Below are positions 1 through 7,386 of a stretch of DNA of 15,424 nucleotides, piece after piece (position 1 is the stretch's first letter; each line of letters begins with the position of its first letter). This DNA is from DATKMG01 sp035541995 (GTDB lineage Bacteria; Acidobacteriota; Terriglobia; Versatilivoradales; Versatilivoraceae), in NCBI GenBank assembly GCA_035541995.1, contig DATKMG010000682.1, positions 1 through 15,424 on the forward strand, given 5' to 3'. The position numbers and the translations under genes are program-made. The notes under the pieces were generated by a model. That model worked only from the letters and a program-made list of their open reading frames with translations. It was not told where the DNA came from and searched no databases.

Positions 1-1290
1 GCCCAGGTCGATTACGCCTGCCGACCGATTGGTCTTCGCATCGATCACCTGGATCGTGTCCGACAACCGGTTGGCCACATAAACCCATTGGCCGTCTGGA
101 GAAACCACAAGGTCTTTTGGGTTACTTCCTGTTGGGATCCGGGCCACCACATATTCCGAACTCAGGGCCAGATGACGCGCATTCAGCCGAATCATCTCGT
201 CGGTGAGCCCGAATTTGCCTCCCTGAATCTCGAGTAACTCATACACCTTGTCCATGTTGACAACCGTGAGGGTATCGACGCCGCTGGAGGAAATGTATAA
301 CCGATGGCCATCCGGAGAAAAAGCCAGGCCATAGGGATCGGCAAAGTAGAGGTTGGGTTCATCGATCAGGAAATAGGCGACGCGTCCTCGAGGCCCTGCT
401 TCGACAATGGCAAACCCATAAGTAACCATCCAGCCCTGATAGACTTGAGTCTCGGGCAGCAGGTTCTTGGGTAGTTCAAGAGCGACCACAACGAAACGTC
501 CATCCGGCGAGACCGCGACATCTTGTCCAGCCACCGTGGAAGAAAGACGCCGGCGTCCACTCACCAGTTGGGTTTTGAGATCGATGACTGTGAGTTCCAG
601 TGCAGGGGCCGTTCGAAAGGGGACCGGGTTAGAAAGTTGATGAGAGACGTACAGATATTGGCCGTCCGGAGAAACACCCAAACCGAAAGGAGTGGTTCCA
701 GATGCGAGGCGCTTGATTTCATGGAAGCCTTCAGTGTCGATCACCGACACGTTGTTGTTTCGGAGGTTCGCCACATAAAGGAACTTCCCGCTTGCATCGG
801 TCTTAAGTTGATGAGGCTCTGCCCCCACCGGGAAGGTCTGGAGGACTTTCATGCTTCCAAATTCCGCGACTGAAACCGTATTGTCGCGCCTATTCCCCAC
901 GAACAACCGTCTCTCGTCCGGGCTGAATGTCACTCCAAACGGATGGTCCCCGACTTCCATATGACCGATTACTTTTCTCGATGCCGTATCGATAATCAGC
1001 ACCTCATCGGTGCCCTCACATACCACCGCCAGTTTCCGCCCGTCTCTTGTGAGAGCCAGCTGAATGGGAGACTTATATTGGTCATCCTCAAGCACAGCGT
1101 AATCTGCCCTCTTGTCAGCGCGGTATTTTGGGGCAGAATGATTTGAGGACGGACTTGAAGCATTGGATGCGGATTTGCCTGCCTCCTGAGGATTTGGTGG
1201 CGAAGAATGGACCGGATAACTGCCAAACAACACGAGGCTAAGCGATGCCATTACACTCATGATCGATATCCAAGGCAGTCGGTGCCTCAC
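1..1290 (-). CDS. Exported YVTN-type beta-propeller protein (3' end outside window)
   Basis: The frame is open from a GTG at 1290 to the left edge, giving 430 visible residues without a stop, so the C-terminus is missing. I chose the GTG because GAGGAG lies 8 nt upstream of it and because it gives a normal signal peptide: a basic start (MRHRLPW), then a hydrophobic core (about residues 9-24). The ATG at 1260 would lose the charged start. A Ser/Asn/Pro-rich linker (about 29-55) follows, then repeated propeller strands. Typical YVTN signatures are seen: LYVANLRNNNVSVIDTEG, LFVGNRRDNTVSV, VSPDGQYLYVSH, VSPDGQWVYVANRLSDTIQVID. YVTN propellers are extracytoplasmic binding or scaffold proteins, sometimes linked to c-type cytochromes. 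The gene lies 97 nt downstream of the di-haem protein on the same strand and is probably co-transcribed with it. The ligand is unknown. The family call is firm; the role is not. Confidence 0.88.
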   Translation of the reverse strand, partial: MRHRLPWISIMSVMASLSLVLFGSYPVHSSPPNPQEAGKSASNASSPSSNHSAPKYRADKRADYAVLEDDQYKSPIQLALTRDGRKLAVVCEGTDEVLIIDTASRKVIGHMEVGDHPFGVTFSPDERRLFVGNRRDNTVSVAEFGSMKVLQTFPVGAEPHQLKTDASGKFLYVANLRNNNVSVIDTEGFHEIKRLASGTTPFGLGVSPDGQYLYVSHQLSNPVPFRTAPALELTVIDLKTQLVSGRRRLSSTVAGQDVAVSPDGRFVVVALELPKNLLPETQVYQGWMVTYGFAIVEAGPRGRVAYFLIDEPNLYFADPYGLAFSPDGHRLYISSSGVDTLTVVNMDKVYELLEIQGGKFGLTDEMIRLNARHLALSSEYVVARIPTGSNPKDLVVSPDGQWVYVANRLSDTIQVIDAKTNRSAGVIDLG

Positions 1291-1329
1291 GCCAATGTCT
1301 CCTCAAAATGATAGCCAGTGATCGTTTGG

Positions 1330-1370
1330 GATTTGCGATTGCCGATTTCCAATTTCGGCAATCGCAAATC
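1330..1370. repeat. Perfect 16-bp inverted repeat with 9-nt loop, built on a heptad pattern
   Basis: The arms are 1330-1345 (GATTTGCGATTGCCGA) and 1355-1370 (TCGGCAATCGCAAATC), around the loop TTTCCAATT. The right arm continues as a 7-nt tandem pattern: GGCAATC, GCAAATC, TGAAATC, GGAAATC (1358-1385), and the left arm is its mirror image. It lies 18 nt past the stop of the di-haem gene and upstream of the YVTN gene. No T-run follows in the minus-strand direction, so it is not a canonical intrinsic terminator. It could stabilise the 3' end of the upstream message, partly uncouple the last gene, or simply be a dispersed palindromic repeat. Confidence 0.8.
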
Positions 1371-1387
1371 TGAAATCGGAAATCTCG

Positions 1388-3331
1388 TCAGTTCTCCCAT
1401 CGTGCCCCCAAATCAATCCATTCCACGACGGCCTTCTTCTCCTCGTCCTTCAGCAACTCTGAATGCCGGCTTCCCGGACCGGCTGGCTTGCCCATGAGAA
1501 CTTGGATCAATCGGCTTTTCCGCGCACTCCCCGGGACCACGTACGGGTCTTCTACGTCTGCGGCTCCTGCGTACCGGCCGGCCATCAGGCTTTCATAGGC
1601 CTTATTGGACTGCTTGGTAGGCGTCGAAGCGAGTTCCAGATGCCCTGCGGGCGCCTTGCCGCTATGGCAGGACGCACAGTGCGCCTCAATAATTGGCAGC
1701 ACCGTCTTCCGAAAACTCACCACACGACGCTGTTCAGGAGGGATGAGCATTGCAGATTGTCGCAATTTGACCAGAGCTTCGGTGACCCGGTTTTCCGGGG
1801 CCAGTTCCTTGTTTTCGTGGCAGCCGATGCAACCACGACTGGTGCCCCGCCTGATCCAGATCCAATTCGACATGTTCATCAGTGCCATCCCTTCTTCATT
1901 GAGGGTCTGGATGTAAAAAGGTGTGTCTCCGGGGAGCTTGAGAAAAAATGACCCATCGGGCTCCACCGGGGCTTCCCCAAGGATCCTGGTTCGACTCCAA
2001 GGCAGGCTCAACATTTGGGGAGCAATCTCTCCTATGCGTTGCTTTAGAATTGGCACCCCTTCAACCAACCTGACTCGCTTCACTTCGCCTTTCTTGATTT
2101 CTGCTGATTCAAGCTGATCAGAGTCATAAACGTTTAAGCATTGGACATCCGCCGTAGATTCCGAATCCACTACGGAGCTGATCAGCCCTTGAGGTTCGGT
2201 TCGAGTCTCAAGCGGAACGGCACCGACGCTCTCCCAATTGGGATCCTGGAAGATCTTCTCACCCGGTTGGCCCTTGTCGAAATCGAATCCATAGAGCCCA
2301 TAAGGCTCTTTGTCGGCCCGGTAAGAAACCAGAAGTCCTCCGTCAATAAGCGGAACGGGGTTTCGGTACCACCCTTTCCCTTTGCTTAAGAGTTGGTAGC
2401 TATGCAAGGGACGTTTAAAGGAAACCCGGGCCAGCCGTCCGCTTCCATCTGGAGTTTCGCCCTCAGACTCCACAAAGACCAGCGTCCGGTCTGGCATCTC
2501 GCAGGCCATTGTCTTAAGTATCGCACCCTGGCTGGTTCCGCAGAAAAGGTTCACACCGGTTCCGTCCCAGTTGCCAGCCAGTAAAAGGAACCTGCCGTTC
2601 GGATATCTGCGAGGATCTCCTTTTTGGCGGCTGGTGAATAGAATCCGGCCATCCTGAAGAACAGTTGGTGAGAAATCGCTCGAAAGGTTGAAGGTGCTGC
2701 GTCGTGTGATCAACCCTCGACCTTGGATCGGCTCCAGATTCCTTGCGTAGAGTGCCGTCGACAAGTCAGGTCCTAACTCGTCGAGAGTATTGGCGGCATT
2801 GGATGTAAAAGTTATCCAGCGGACTTTGTCTTCAAACTCGGGAGGAGTAATCGAACTGGTTGCCAGGTATCTTGGTTCACGGCAATCCCCGAAATGCTCG
2901 GTTACCTGCTTCTTGTTTTTTCCGTCAAGATCCATTTCCCAGATGTTCCAATTGTCTTTGGAGCCCTGTTTGCCGGAAAACAGGATCTTCTTGCCGTCAA
3001 ACCGGACGTCCGGTTCGGCCGCAGCATAGAATTCTGCAGTCAATATCGACAAAGTCCCGCCAGGGGAGAGGACCGCAATTCGGCTGCCTTTGGGGGGGGT
3101 GTCGCGAAACTGGAAGGTGGGAGTTGCCTTGGCAGGACGTTCCGATTGGCGGGGCATCTGGGTGAAGACCAGCGAGGTCATACGCTGGTCCGAGCTCACC
3201 CTTGTCCCGGCGGCGACCGTGAACATCACCGCCAGGACCAGAAGGCTCAGGACTAAGAGCGAGGTTCGGTAACCTTGACGACCTGGTTGACCTTTAAATC
3301 TCTGAGCTTTTGTGTAACCCCGCTTGGCCAT
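1388..3331 (-). CDS. Membrane-anchored TolB-like propeller with two c-type haem sites (hydrazine-synthase-alpha-like)
   Basis: This 647-aa protein has a basic N-terminus and one hydrophobic segment (about 24-41) that acts as an anchor or uncleaved signal. A TolB/WD40-like propeller follows, with motifs such as EPDVRFDGKKILFS (106-119) and IWEMDLDGKNKKQVT (130-144). The segment before the haems (PVEPDGSFFLKLPGDTPFYI, shortly before 501) resembles the 'hydrazine synthase alpha middle domain' found in many non-anammox bacteria. Two haem motifs are present, CIGCH (501-505) and CASCH (552-556); the C-terminus is a small cytochrome-like domain. The ATG at 3331 is preceded by AGGTG 8 nt away. It overlaps the upstream gene by 79 nt, but any later start would remove the membrane segment. 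I infer a periplasmic electron carrier or redox enzyme. There is no basis for claiming hydrazine chemistry. Confidence 0.85.
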   Translation of the reverse strand: MAKRGYTKAQRFKGQPGRQGYRTSLLVLSLLVLAVMFTVAAGTRVSSDQRMTSLVFTQMPRQSERPAKATPTFQFRDTPPKGSRIAVLSPGGTLSILTAEFYAAAEPDVRFDGKKILFSGKQGSKDNWNIWEMDLDGKNKKQVTEHFGDCREPRYLATSSITPPEFEDKVRWITFTSNAANTLDELGPDLSTALYARNLEPIQGRGLITRRSTFNLSSDFSPTVLQDGRILFTSRQKGDPRRYPNGRFLLLAGNWDGTGVNLFCGTSQGAILKTMACEMPDRTLVFVESEGETPDGSGRLARVSFKRPLHSYQLLSKGKGWYRNPVPLIDGGLLVSYRADKEPYGLYGFDFDKGQPGEKIFQDPNWESVGAVPLETRTEPQGLISSVVDSESTADVQCLNVYDSDQLESAEIKKGEVKRVRLVEGVPILKQRIGEIAPQMLSLPWSRTRILGEAPVEPDGSFFLKLPGDTPFYIQTLNEEGMALMNMSNWIWIRRGTSRGCIGCHENKELAPENRVTEALVKLRQSAMLIPPEQRRVVSFRKTVLPIIEAHCASCHSGKAPAGHLELASTPTKQSNKAYESLMAGRYAGAADVEDPYVVPGSARKSRLIQVLMGKPAGPGSRHSELLKDEEKKAVVEWIDLGARWEN

Positions 3332-4884
3332 TTAACGGTCACCTCATCGACCTTGGTCAGCTTATTCAGACCAAAATGCATCCTGGGGTCGTTGCTGGAA
3401 AGATAGCTGGTTCCGGACTTCTTCTCGTCCACCTGAACCAGGGAGCCGGCCCGGACTGTGACCTTGGCGCCGAACCCGTCGCGGTTGCTCCGGGTGCCCA
3501 CCAGGTCCAGCATGATCCAGTTGTTTCGGTTGCCCCCATCGTTGCGAATCAGCACGGAGGGCTGGTTGATATTGAGGATGAGAGCGTCCAGATCTCCGTC
3601 GTTGTCAAAATCTCCAATGGCCAATCCGCGAGCCACGGCCTTCAGCTCGAAATAAGGACCAGACTGGTTGGCCACATCCTGAAAAGTCCGCTTGCCATTG
3701 CGGCCTAAGCTGTTCCGTGCCAGGATAGGTTCCTGAGTTTCAGTAAGACGGTGTCCGTCGCCATTAACCACCATCACATCGACGTAACCGTCGTTATCGT
3801 AGTCCAGGAACTTCCCTCCCCAGGACCAGTATTGGCCGCTGATGACGGCGAGCCCCGTTTCCACTGCCATTTCCTGGAAGGCGCCTTTCCCCAGGTTTCG
3901 ATAGAGGGCGTTGTAGCCCATGGCCGGAACCAGCAAATCCAACATCCCATCCATGTCATAGTCCCTCCAGTCCCCTCCCATCGAGGCCGAGGCATTCCCG
4001 TTCTGTCCAAAAGCTACGCCGGCAGTGAGACCAATCTCCGTAAAGGTCCCGTTCCCGTTGTTGTGATACAGAAAGTTGGCTGTTGCGTCGTTGGCAACAA
4101 AGATGTCGGGCCAGCCGTCCCCATCGTAATCCACGGTGAGGGCCCCCATTCCACGCCCTTTCTTGTTGACTCCGGCTTTTTCTGTCACATCCGTGAAAGT
4201 ACCGTCATGGTTGTTATGGAATAGAACGCTGGTTTGTGCAGGATACGCCAGGGGACCGGGATAAATGTCAGCCTCATAGTAAAGTCGGTACTCGGGATCG
4301 AAATCCAGATAATTAGCCACGAAAAGGTCCAGATATCCGTCTTTGTCGTAATCGAACCAGGCGGCGCCGGTACTCCATTTATTAACGCCAACACCTGCCT
4401 TGTCAGTGGCATCTGTGAAGGTTCCGTTGCCATTGTTGTGGTAAAGAGTGTTTCTCCCATAACTGGTTACATACAGATCCGGGTGCCCATCGTTGTCATA
4501 ATCTCCTACCTGGCAACCCATTCCGTATCGGCCTTCATTGCTCACTCCAGCCTTTTCTGTGACTTCGCTGAACGTACCGTCACCATTGTTGTGATAGAGA
4601 TGGCTGGTCATCCTCATCCCCTTGAAGGGTGATTTGGGATCACTAATGCCTTCCAGATAACAGCCATTCACTACGTAAATGTCCATCCACCCATCACCGT
4701 CGTAGTCAAAGAAGGCGCAACCAGACCCCGTGGCCTCGAGGATGTTGCTGAGTTTCTTGTCTCCCATGCAATGATCAAACCGGATCCCGGCCTGTTTCGT
4801 CACATCGACAAATACTACATGAGAGGTCTGCCCTTGAAGCACAAGAGTAACCACGAGTAATAGACCTAACAATTTGAATTTCAT
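3253..4884 (-). CDS. Exported FG-GAP/VCBS repeat protein with ASPIC/UnbV domain (CRTAC1-type)
   Basis: I start this 543-aa protein at ATG 4884 rather than the in-frame ATG at 5004. GAGGAG sits 8 nt upstream, and the protein then begins with a signal peptide (MKFKLLGLLLVVTLVL, cleavage probably near 18-22). Seven calcium-binding-type FG-GAP loops of the form DxDxDGxxD are visible at about residues 60, 128, 178, 252, 308, 361 and 425, each in a unit of the kind LYHNNGNGTFTDVTEKAGV. This is a complete seven-bladed integrin-alpha-like propeller. An ASPIC/UnbV domain (about 453-538, with FGAKVTV, HFGLN and VKWPSG) closes the protein. Such proteins are secreted or surface-bound and are abundant in Acidobacteriota, Planctomycetes and Bacteroidota; most have no proven function. 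It is first in the three-gene operon, and its 3' end overlaps the next gene by 79 nt. Confidence 0.92.
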   Translation of the reverse strand: MKFKLLGLLLVVTLVLQGQTSHVVFVDVTKQAGIRFDHCMGDKKLSNILEATGSGCAFFDYDGDGWMDIYVVNGCYLEGISDPKSPFKGMRMTSHLYHNNGDGTFSEVTEKAGVSNEGRYGMGCQVGDYDNDGHPDLYVTSYGRNTLYHNNGNGTFTDATDKAGVGVNKWSTGAAWFDYDKDGYLDLFVANYLDFDPEYRLYYEADIYPGPLAYPAQTSVLFHNNHDGTFTDVTEKAGVNKKGRGMGALTVDYDGDGWPDIFVANDATANFLYHNNGNGTFTEIGLTAGVAFGQNGNASASMGGDWRDYDMDGMLDLLVPAMGYNALYRNLGKGAFQEMAVETGLAVISGQYWSWGGKFLDYDNDGYVDVMVVNGDGHRLTETQEPILARNSLGRNGKRTFQDVANQSGPYFELKAVARGLAIGDFDNDGDLDALILNINQPSVLIRNDGGNRNNWIMLDLVGTRSNRDGFGAKVTVRAGSLVQVDEKKSGTSYLSSNDPRMHFGLNKLTKVDEVTVKWPSGVTQKLRDLKVNQVVKVTEPRS

Positions 4885-4933
4885 GATGGGTGACTCCTCA
4901 CGAAAGGATCTCTCGGCGCTAGGCGAAACACCA

Positions 4934-4962
4934 ACGAGGCGTAAGAGGTATGACGAGGCGTA
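4934..4962 (-). promoter_or_regulatory. Two 10-bp direct repeats in the propeller-operon leader
   Basis: ACGAGGCGTA occurs exactly twice, at 4934-4943 and 4953-4962, a 19-nt period. On the transcribed (minus) strand this reads TACGCCTCGT twice. The pair lies between the predicted start of transcription (near 4978) and the start codon at 4884, so it would be a roadblock operator or an RNA element rather than an upstream activator site. It could be chance. Confidence 0.35.
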
Positions 4963-4984
4963 CGTCCCAACGTCAAAGAAGGAG

Positions 4985-5014
4985 ATTCTAGCATTGCCGT
5001 CCACCGAAGTTCAA
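4985..5014 (-). promoter_or_regulatory. Sigma70-type promoter for the propeller operon
   Basis: On the minus strand TTGAAC (5009-5014) is followed after 18 nt by TAGAAT (4985-4990). A TG one base upstream of the latter makes an extended -10 (TGCTAGAAT). The -10 matches TATAAT in five of six positions. Transcription would begin near 4978, leaving a leader of about 95 nt before the FG-GAP gene. This is the best promoter match I found in the window. Confidence 0.55.
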
Positions 5015-5329
5015 AGTAACTCCAGGTTAGACGTCATCAGATCCAGTAAGAAATCCCCTTCTTAACTAGCTAGCGCCTGGACTCCTTTCTTGAGGATTGC
5101 AGGTTGTCACCCAATTGACCACCAGACAGCAACTTCATAAGTGATTTATTGAAAAGAGGTTGGCTTCTGTACATGGAGAGAATTTAAGGGGAGAGTGAGG
5201 CTAAATTCCCCACTTGTGACCTTTCACCCATGGGGATCCGAACTGCCCAGGGGGAACTTATACGACCACTAAATTATCAGGAGTTCAGGAGGCGAATGTC
5301 ACGGAAAGGTAAAATCTTCAGGGACTTTG
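5015..5329. other. Intergenic stretch without a recognisable gene
   Basis: This lies between the operon promoter and the first palindrome downstream of pckG. A plus-strand frame is open from 5230 onward, but it has no ribosome-binding site and shows no family I recognise. It also runs through both palindromes and then antisense into pckG, so I do not call it. I see no tRNA fold, T-run terminator or riboswitch pattern. Confidence 0.5.
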
Positions 5330-5409
5330 ATGAAAATGCGGTTTTAATGGAGGGTCGCGCTCTGTCGCGACTGTGGCCCCGACGGAGCGGGACCCTCCGG
5401 CATTTTCAT
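5330..5409. repeat. 80-bp palindromic element with ATGAAAATGC ends
   Basis: The outer arms are ATGAAAATGC (5330-5339) and GCATTTTCAT (5400-5409), a perfect 10-bp terminal inverted repeat. Inside, GGAGGGTC (5349-5356) pairs with GACCCTCC (5391-5398). After one mismatch, CGCTCTGTCG (5358-5367) pairs with CGACGGAGCG (5380-5389) with one G-T pair, around a 12-nt loop. It looks like a miniature palindromic repeat with no coding capacity. The left 11 nt recur exactly at 8870-8880. No target-site duplication is obvious. Confidence 0.75.
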
Positions 5410-5475
5410 GTTACGTGGCGCCCCTCGAAATTACGCCAAATCGCCTGTGGGACAGTCAATTTGGACGCAATTGCT

Positions 5476-5532
5476 GGTTGTGCAAAATGGCAGGCACTAC
5501 AATATGTTGATGGAGTGCCATTTTGCACAACC
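5476..5532. repeat. Perfect 17-bp inverted repeat just past pckG
   Basis: GGTTGTGCAAAATGGCA (5476-5492) is perfectly complementary to 5516-5532, with 23 nt between. It begins 22 nt beyond the pckG stop codon, so the pckG transcript would end in a stable hairpin. No T-run follows on the minus strand, so a factor-independent terminator is doubtful; a 3'-end stabiliser or a mobile palindromic repeat is as likely. It shares the core GCCATTTT with the right end of the 8870-9009 element. Confidence 0.75.
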
Positions 5533-5553
5533 GGGAAGGGGCGCGAAAGGCTC

Positions 5554-7386
5554 CTACGAAAGTTCCCAGCGCTCGGGAGAGCGCCACAGGCTGGAAAGAA
5601 TCAATTCCCGCATGAACAGAAATTCTTTGGGCAGGCGATCATACAGTTTAGCAAAGAGCTTCTCATGAGCAGCCATCTCCAACTTCCAATCTTCCCGATC
5701 TATGGACATGAGTTCATAGAAATCCTCAGGAGTGACGCAGTCGAGATCCTTCCATTCCAAGTCCTCACGTAAGGGCATCCATCCCAGAGGGCTCTCAGCG
5801 GCGTAGCCGTGGCCTTGGATTCTTTCCACAATCCATTTCAGAACTCTCATGTTCTCTCCAAATCCGGGCCAGAGGTACCGGCACTGGCTGTCGGTCCGAA
5901 ACCAATTCACGCTAAAGATTCGAGGTGGATGGGAAATTTCGCGCCCGATCTGCAGCCAATGGTTGAAATAATCCGCCATGTGGTAGCCGCAGAATGGCAG
6001 CATCGCCATTGGATCGCGGCGCACTTCCCCTAGTTTACCTGTCGCGGCCGCGGTGGTTTCTGAACCCATTGTAGCGGCCATGTAAACCCCGAAATTCCAG
6101 TTGAAGGCCTGTACAATCAACGGAACCACATGACTCCGTCGGCCGCCAAAGATAAATGCACTGATGGGGACTCCTTTGGGACTCTCCCAGTTTGGATCCA
6201 AAGACGGGCATTGAGCGATTGGAGCGGTAAAGCGGGCATTGGGATGAGCGGCCTTACGGCCGCAGCCCGGCGTCCAGGGTTGGCCTTGCCAATCGATCAA
6301 TTCAGCAGGAGGGGTCTCGGTCATTCCTTCCCACCAGACATCCCCGTCGGGAGTGAGCGCCACATTAGTAAAGATCGTATTTCGGGAGACACTCGCCAAA
6401 GCGTTGGGATTAGACTGCATGGAAGTTCCGGGAGCCACCCCAAAGAAACCCGCTTCGGGGTTGATGGCGTAAAGCCACCCATCTTCTCCAACCCGGATCC
6501 AAGCGATGTCGTCTCCCACAGTGGTGACCTTCCAGCCGGCAAAGGTCCTGGGAGGGATCAACATAGCAAAGTTGGTTTTGCCGCAGGCACTGGGGAAGGC
6601 CGCAGCCACATAGACCTTCTCGCCGTTTGGGGATTCAACCCCCAAGATCAACATATGCTCGGCCATCCAGCCTTCGTCCCGAGCGATGCAGGAGGCGATC
6701 CTTAAGGCGAGACATTTCTTTCCGAGCAGGGCATTACCGCCGTACCCACTGCCGTAAGACCAGATCGATCGTTCTTCCGGAAAATGAACAATGAATTTTT
6801 GCTCTCTGTTGCAGGGCCAGGGCACATCTTCTTGGGCCGGTTCCAAAGGCAAGCCCACCGAATGCAGGCAGGGAATAAATTCCTTGTTCCCCAGCGATTT
6901 CAAGACCGGCAGGCCGATGCGGGTCATAATCCGCATATTGACGACGACATAAGGCGAATCGGTCAACTCGACCCCAACAATCGAGAAGGGAGAACCTAGC
7001 GGTCCCATGGAGAAGGGAACCACATACATGGTTCGCCCTCGCATCGAGCCATCAAAAAGACCCAGCAGCTTCTCCTTCATCTCTTTTGGGTCCATCCAAT
7101 TGTTGGTGGGGCCAGCGTCATCCTTGCGCAAACTGCAGATAAAAGTACGATCCTCAACCCTCGCTACATCACTGGGATCTGAGCGAACCAGATAACTATT
7201 GGGTCGCTTTTCCTCATTGAGTTTGATAAAGGTCCCGGTCTTCACCATCATTTGGCACAGCCGGTCATTTTCCTGTTGGCTTCCGTCACACCAATAGACC
7301 TCATCCGGCCTGCAGAGATCGACCATCTCTTGAACCCAGTCCCGCAGTTTCAGATTTTTCAATTTAAACTTGGGCGGATAGTCCAT
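5554..7386 (-). CDS. pckG: Phosphoenolpyruvate carboxykinase (GTP)
   Basis: This 610-aa protein is the usual size for the GTP-dependent family. It converts oxaloacetate and GTP to phosphoenolpyruvate, CO2 and GDP in the cytoplasm, the entry step of gluconeogenesis. The nucleotide loop AFPSACGKTN (263-272) with the reactive cysteine C268 is intact, as are GDDIAW (291-296, metal site), the GSGYGGNAL segment (212-220) and FGGRRS (413-418). The guanine pocket (VNWFR 493-497 through WPGFGEN 506-512) matches vertebrate PCK1, except that by my alignment one stacking Phe is Tyr504. The ATG at 7386 is the only start before an in-frame stop upstream. The nearest Shine-Dalgarno-like AAGGA is about 15 nt away, so initiation may be weak. 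It is a single-gene unit. This is housekeeping with high certainty. Confidence 0.97.
   Translation of the reverse strand: MDYPPKFKLKNLKLRDWVQEMVDLCRPDEVYWCDGSQQENDRLCQMMVKTGTFIKLNEEKRPNSYLVRSDPSDVARVEDRTFICSLRKDDAGPTNNWMDPKEMKEKLLGLFDGSMRGRTMYVVPFSMGPLGSPFSIVGVELTDSPYVVVNMRIMTRIGLPVLKSLGNKEFIPCLHSVGLPLEPAQEDVPWPCNREQKFIVHFPEERSIWSYGSGYGGNALLGKKCLALRIASCIARDEGWMAEHMLILGVESPNGEKVYVAAAFPSACGKTNFAMLIPPRTFAGWKVTTVGDDIAWIRVGEDGWLYAINPEAGFFGVAPGTSMQSNPNALASVSRNTIFTNVALTPDGDVWWEGMTETPPAELIDWQGQPWTPGCGRKAAHPNARFTAPIAQCPSLDPNWESPKGVPISAFIFGGRRSHVVPLIVQAFNWNFGVYMAATMGSETTAAATGKLGEVRRDPMAMLPFCGYHMADYFNHWLQIGREISHPPRIFSVNWFRTDSQCRYLWPGFGENMRVLKWIVERIQGHGYAAESPLGWMPLREDLEWKDLDCVTPEDFYELMSIDREDWKLEMAAHEKLFAKLYDRLPKEFLFMRELILSSLWRSPERWELS

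Noticed and set aside
2185..2205. GGTTCGAGTCTC, resembling a tRNA T-loop
   Set aside because: It lies inside the di-haem gene, and I find no matching acceptor, D or anticodon stems around it.
1388..3331. Annotation as a hydrazine synthase alpha subunit
   Set aside because: Only a family-level resemblance (propeller, pre-haem segment, two CxxCH) is seen. No beta/gamma subunit genes or other anammox genes are present, and this domain is widespread in non-anammox bacteria.
4885..5004. Upstream ATG (5004) for the FG-GAP protein
   Set aside because: It would bury the signal peptide 40 residues inside the protein and start upstream of the predicted transcription start near 4978.
5230..5772. 180-aa plus-strand frame beginning MGIRTAQGEL
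   Set aside because: It crosses both palindromes and runs antisense into pckG, has no ribosome-binding site and no recognisable family. The open frame is best explained by chance and by antisense of pckG.
6130..6705. 191-aa plus-strand frame inside pckG
   Set aside because: It is wholly antisense to the conserved catalytic core of pckG, and its sequence shows no domain of its own.
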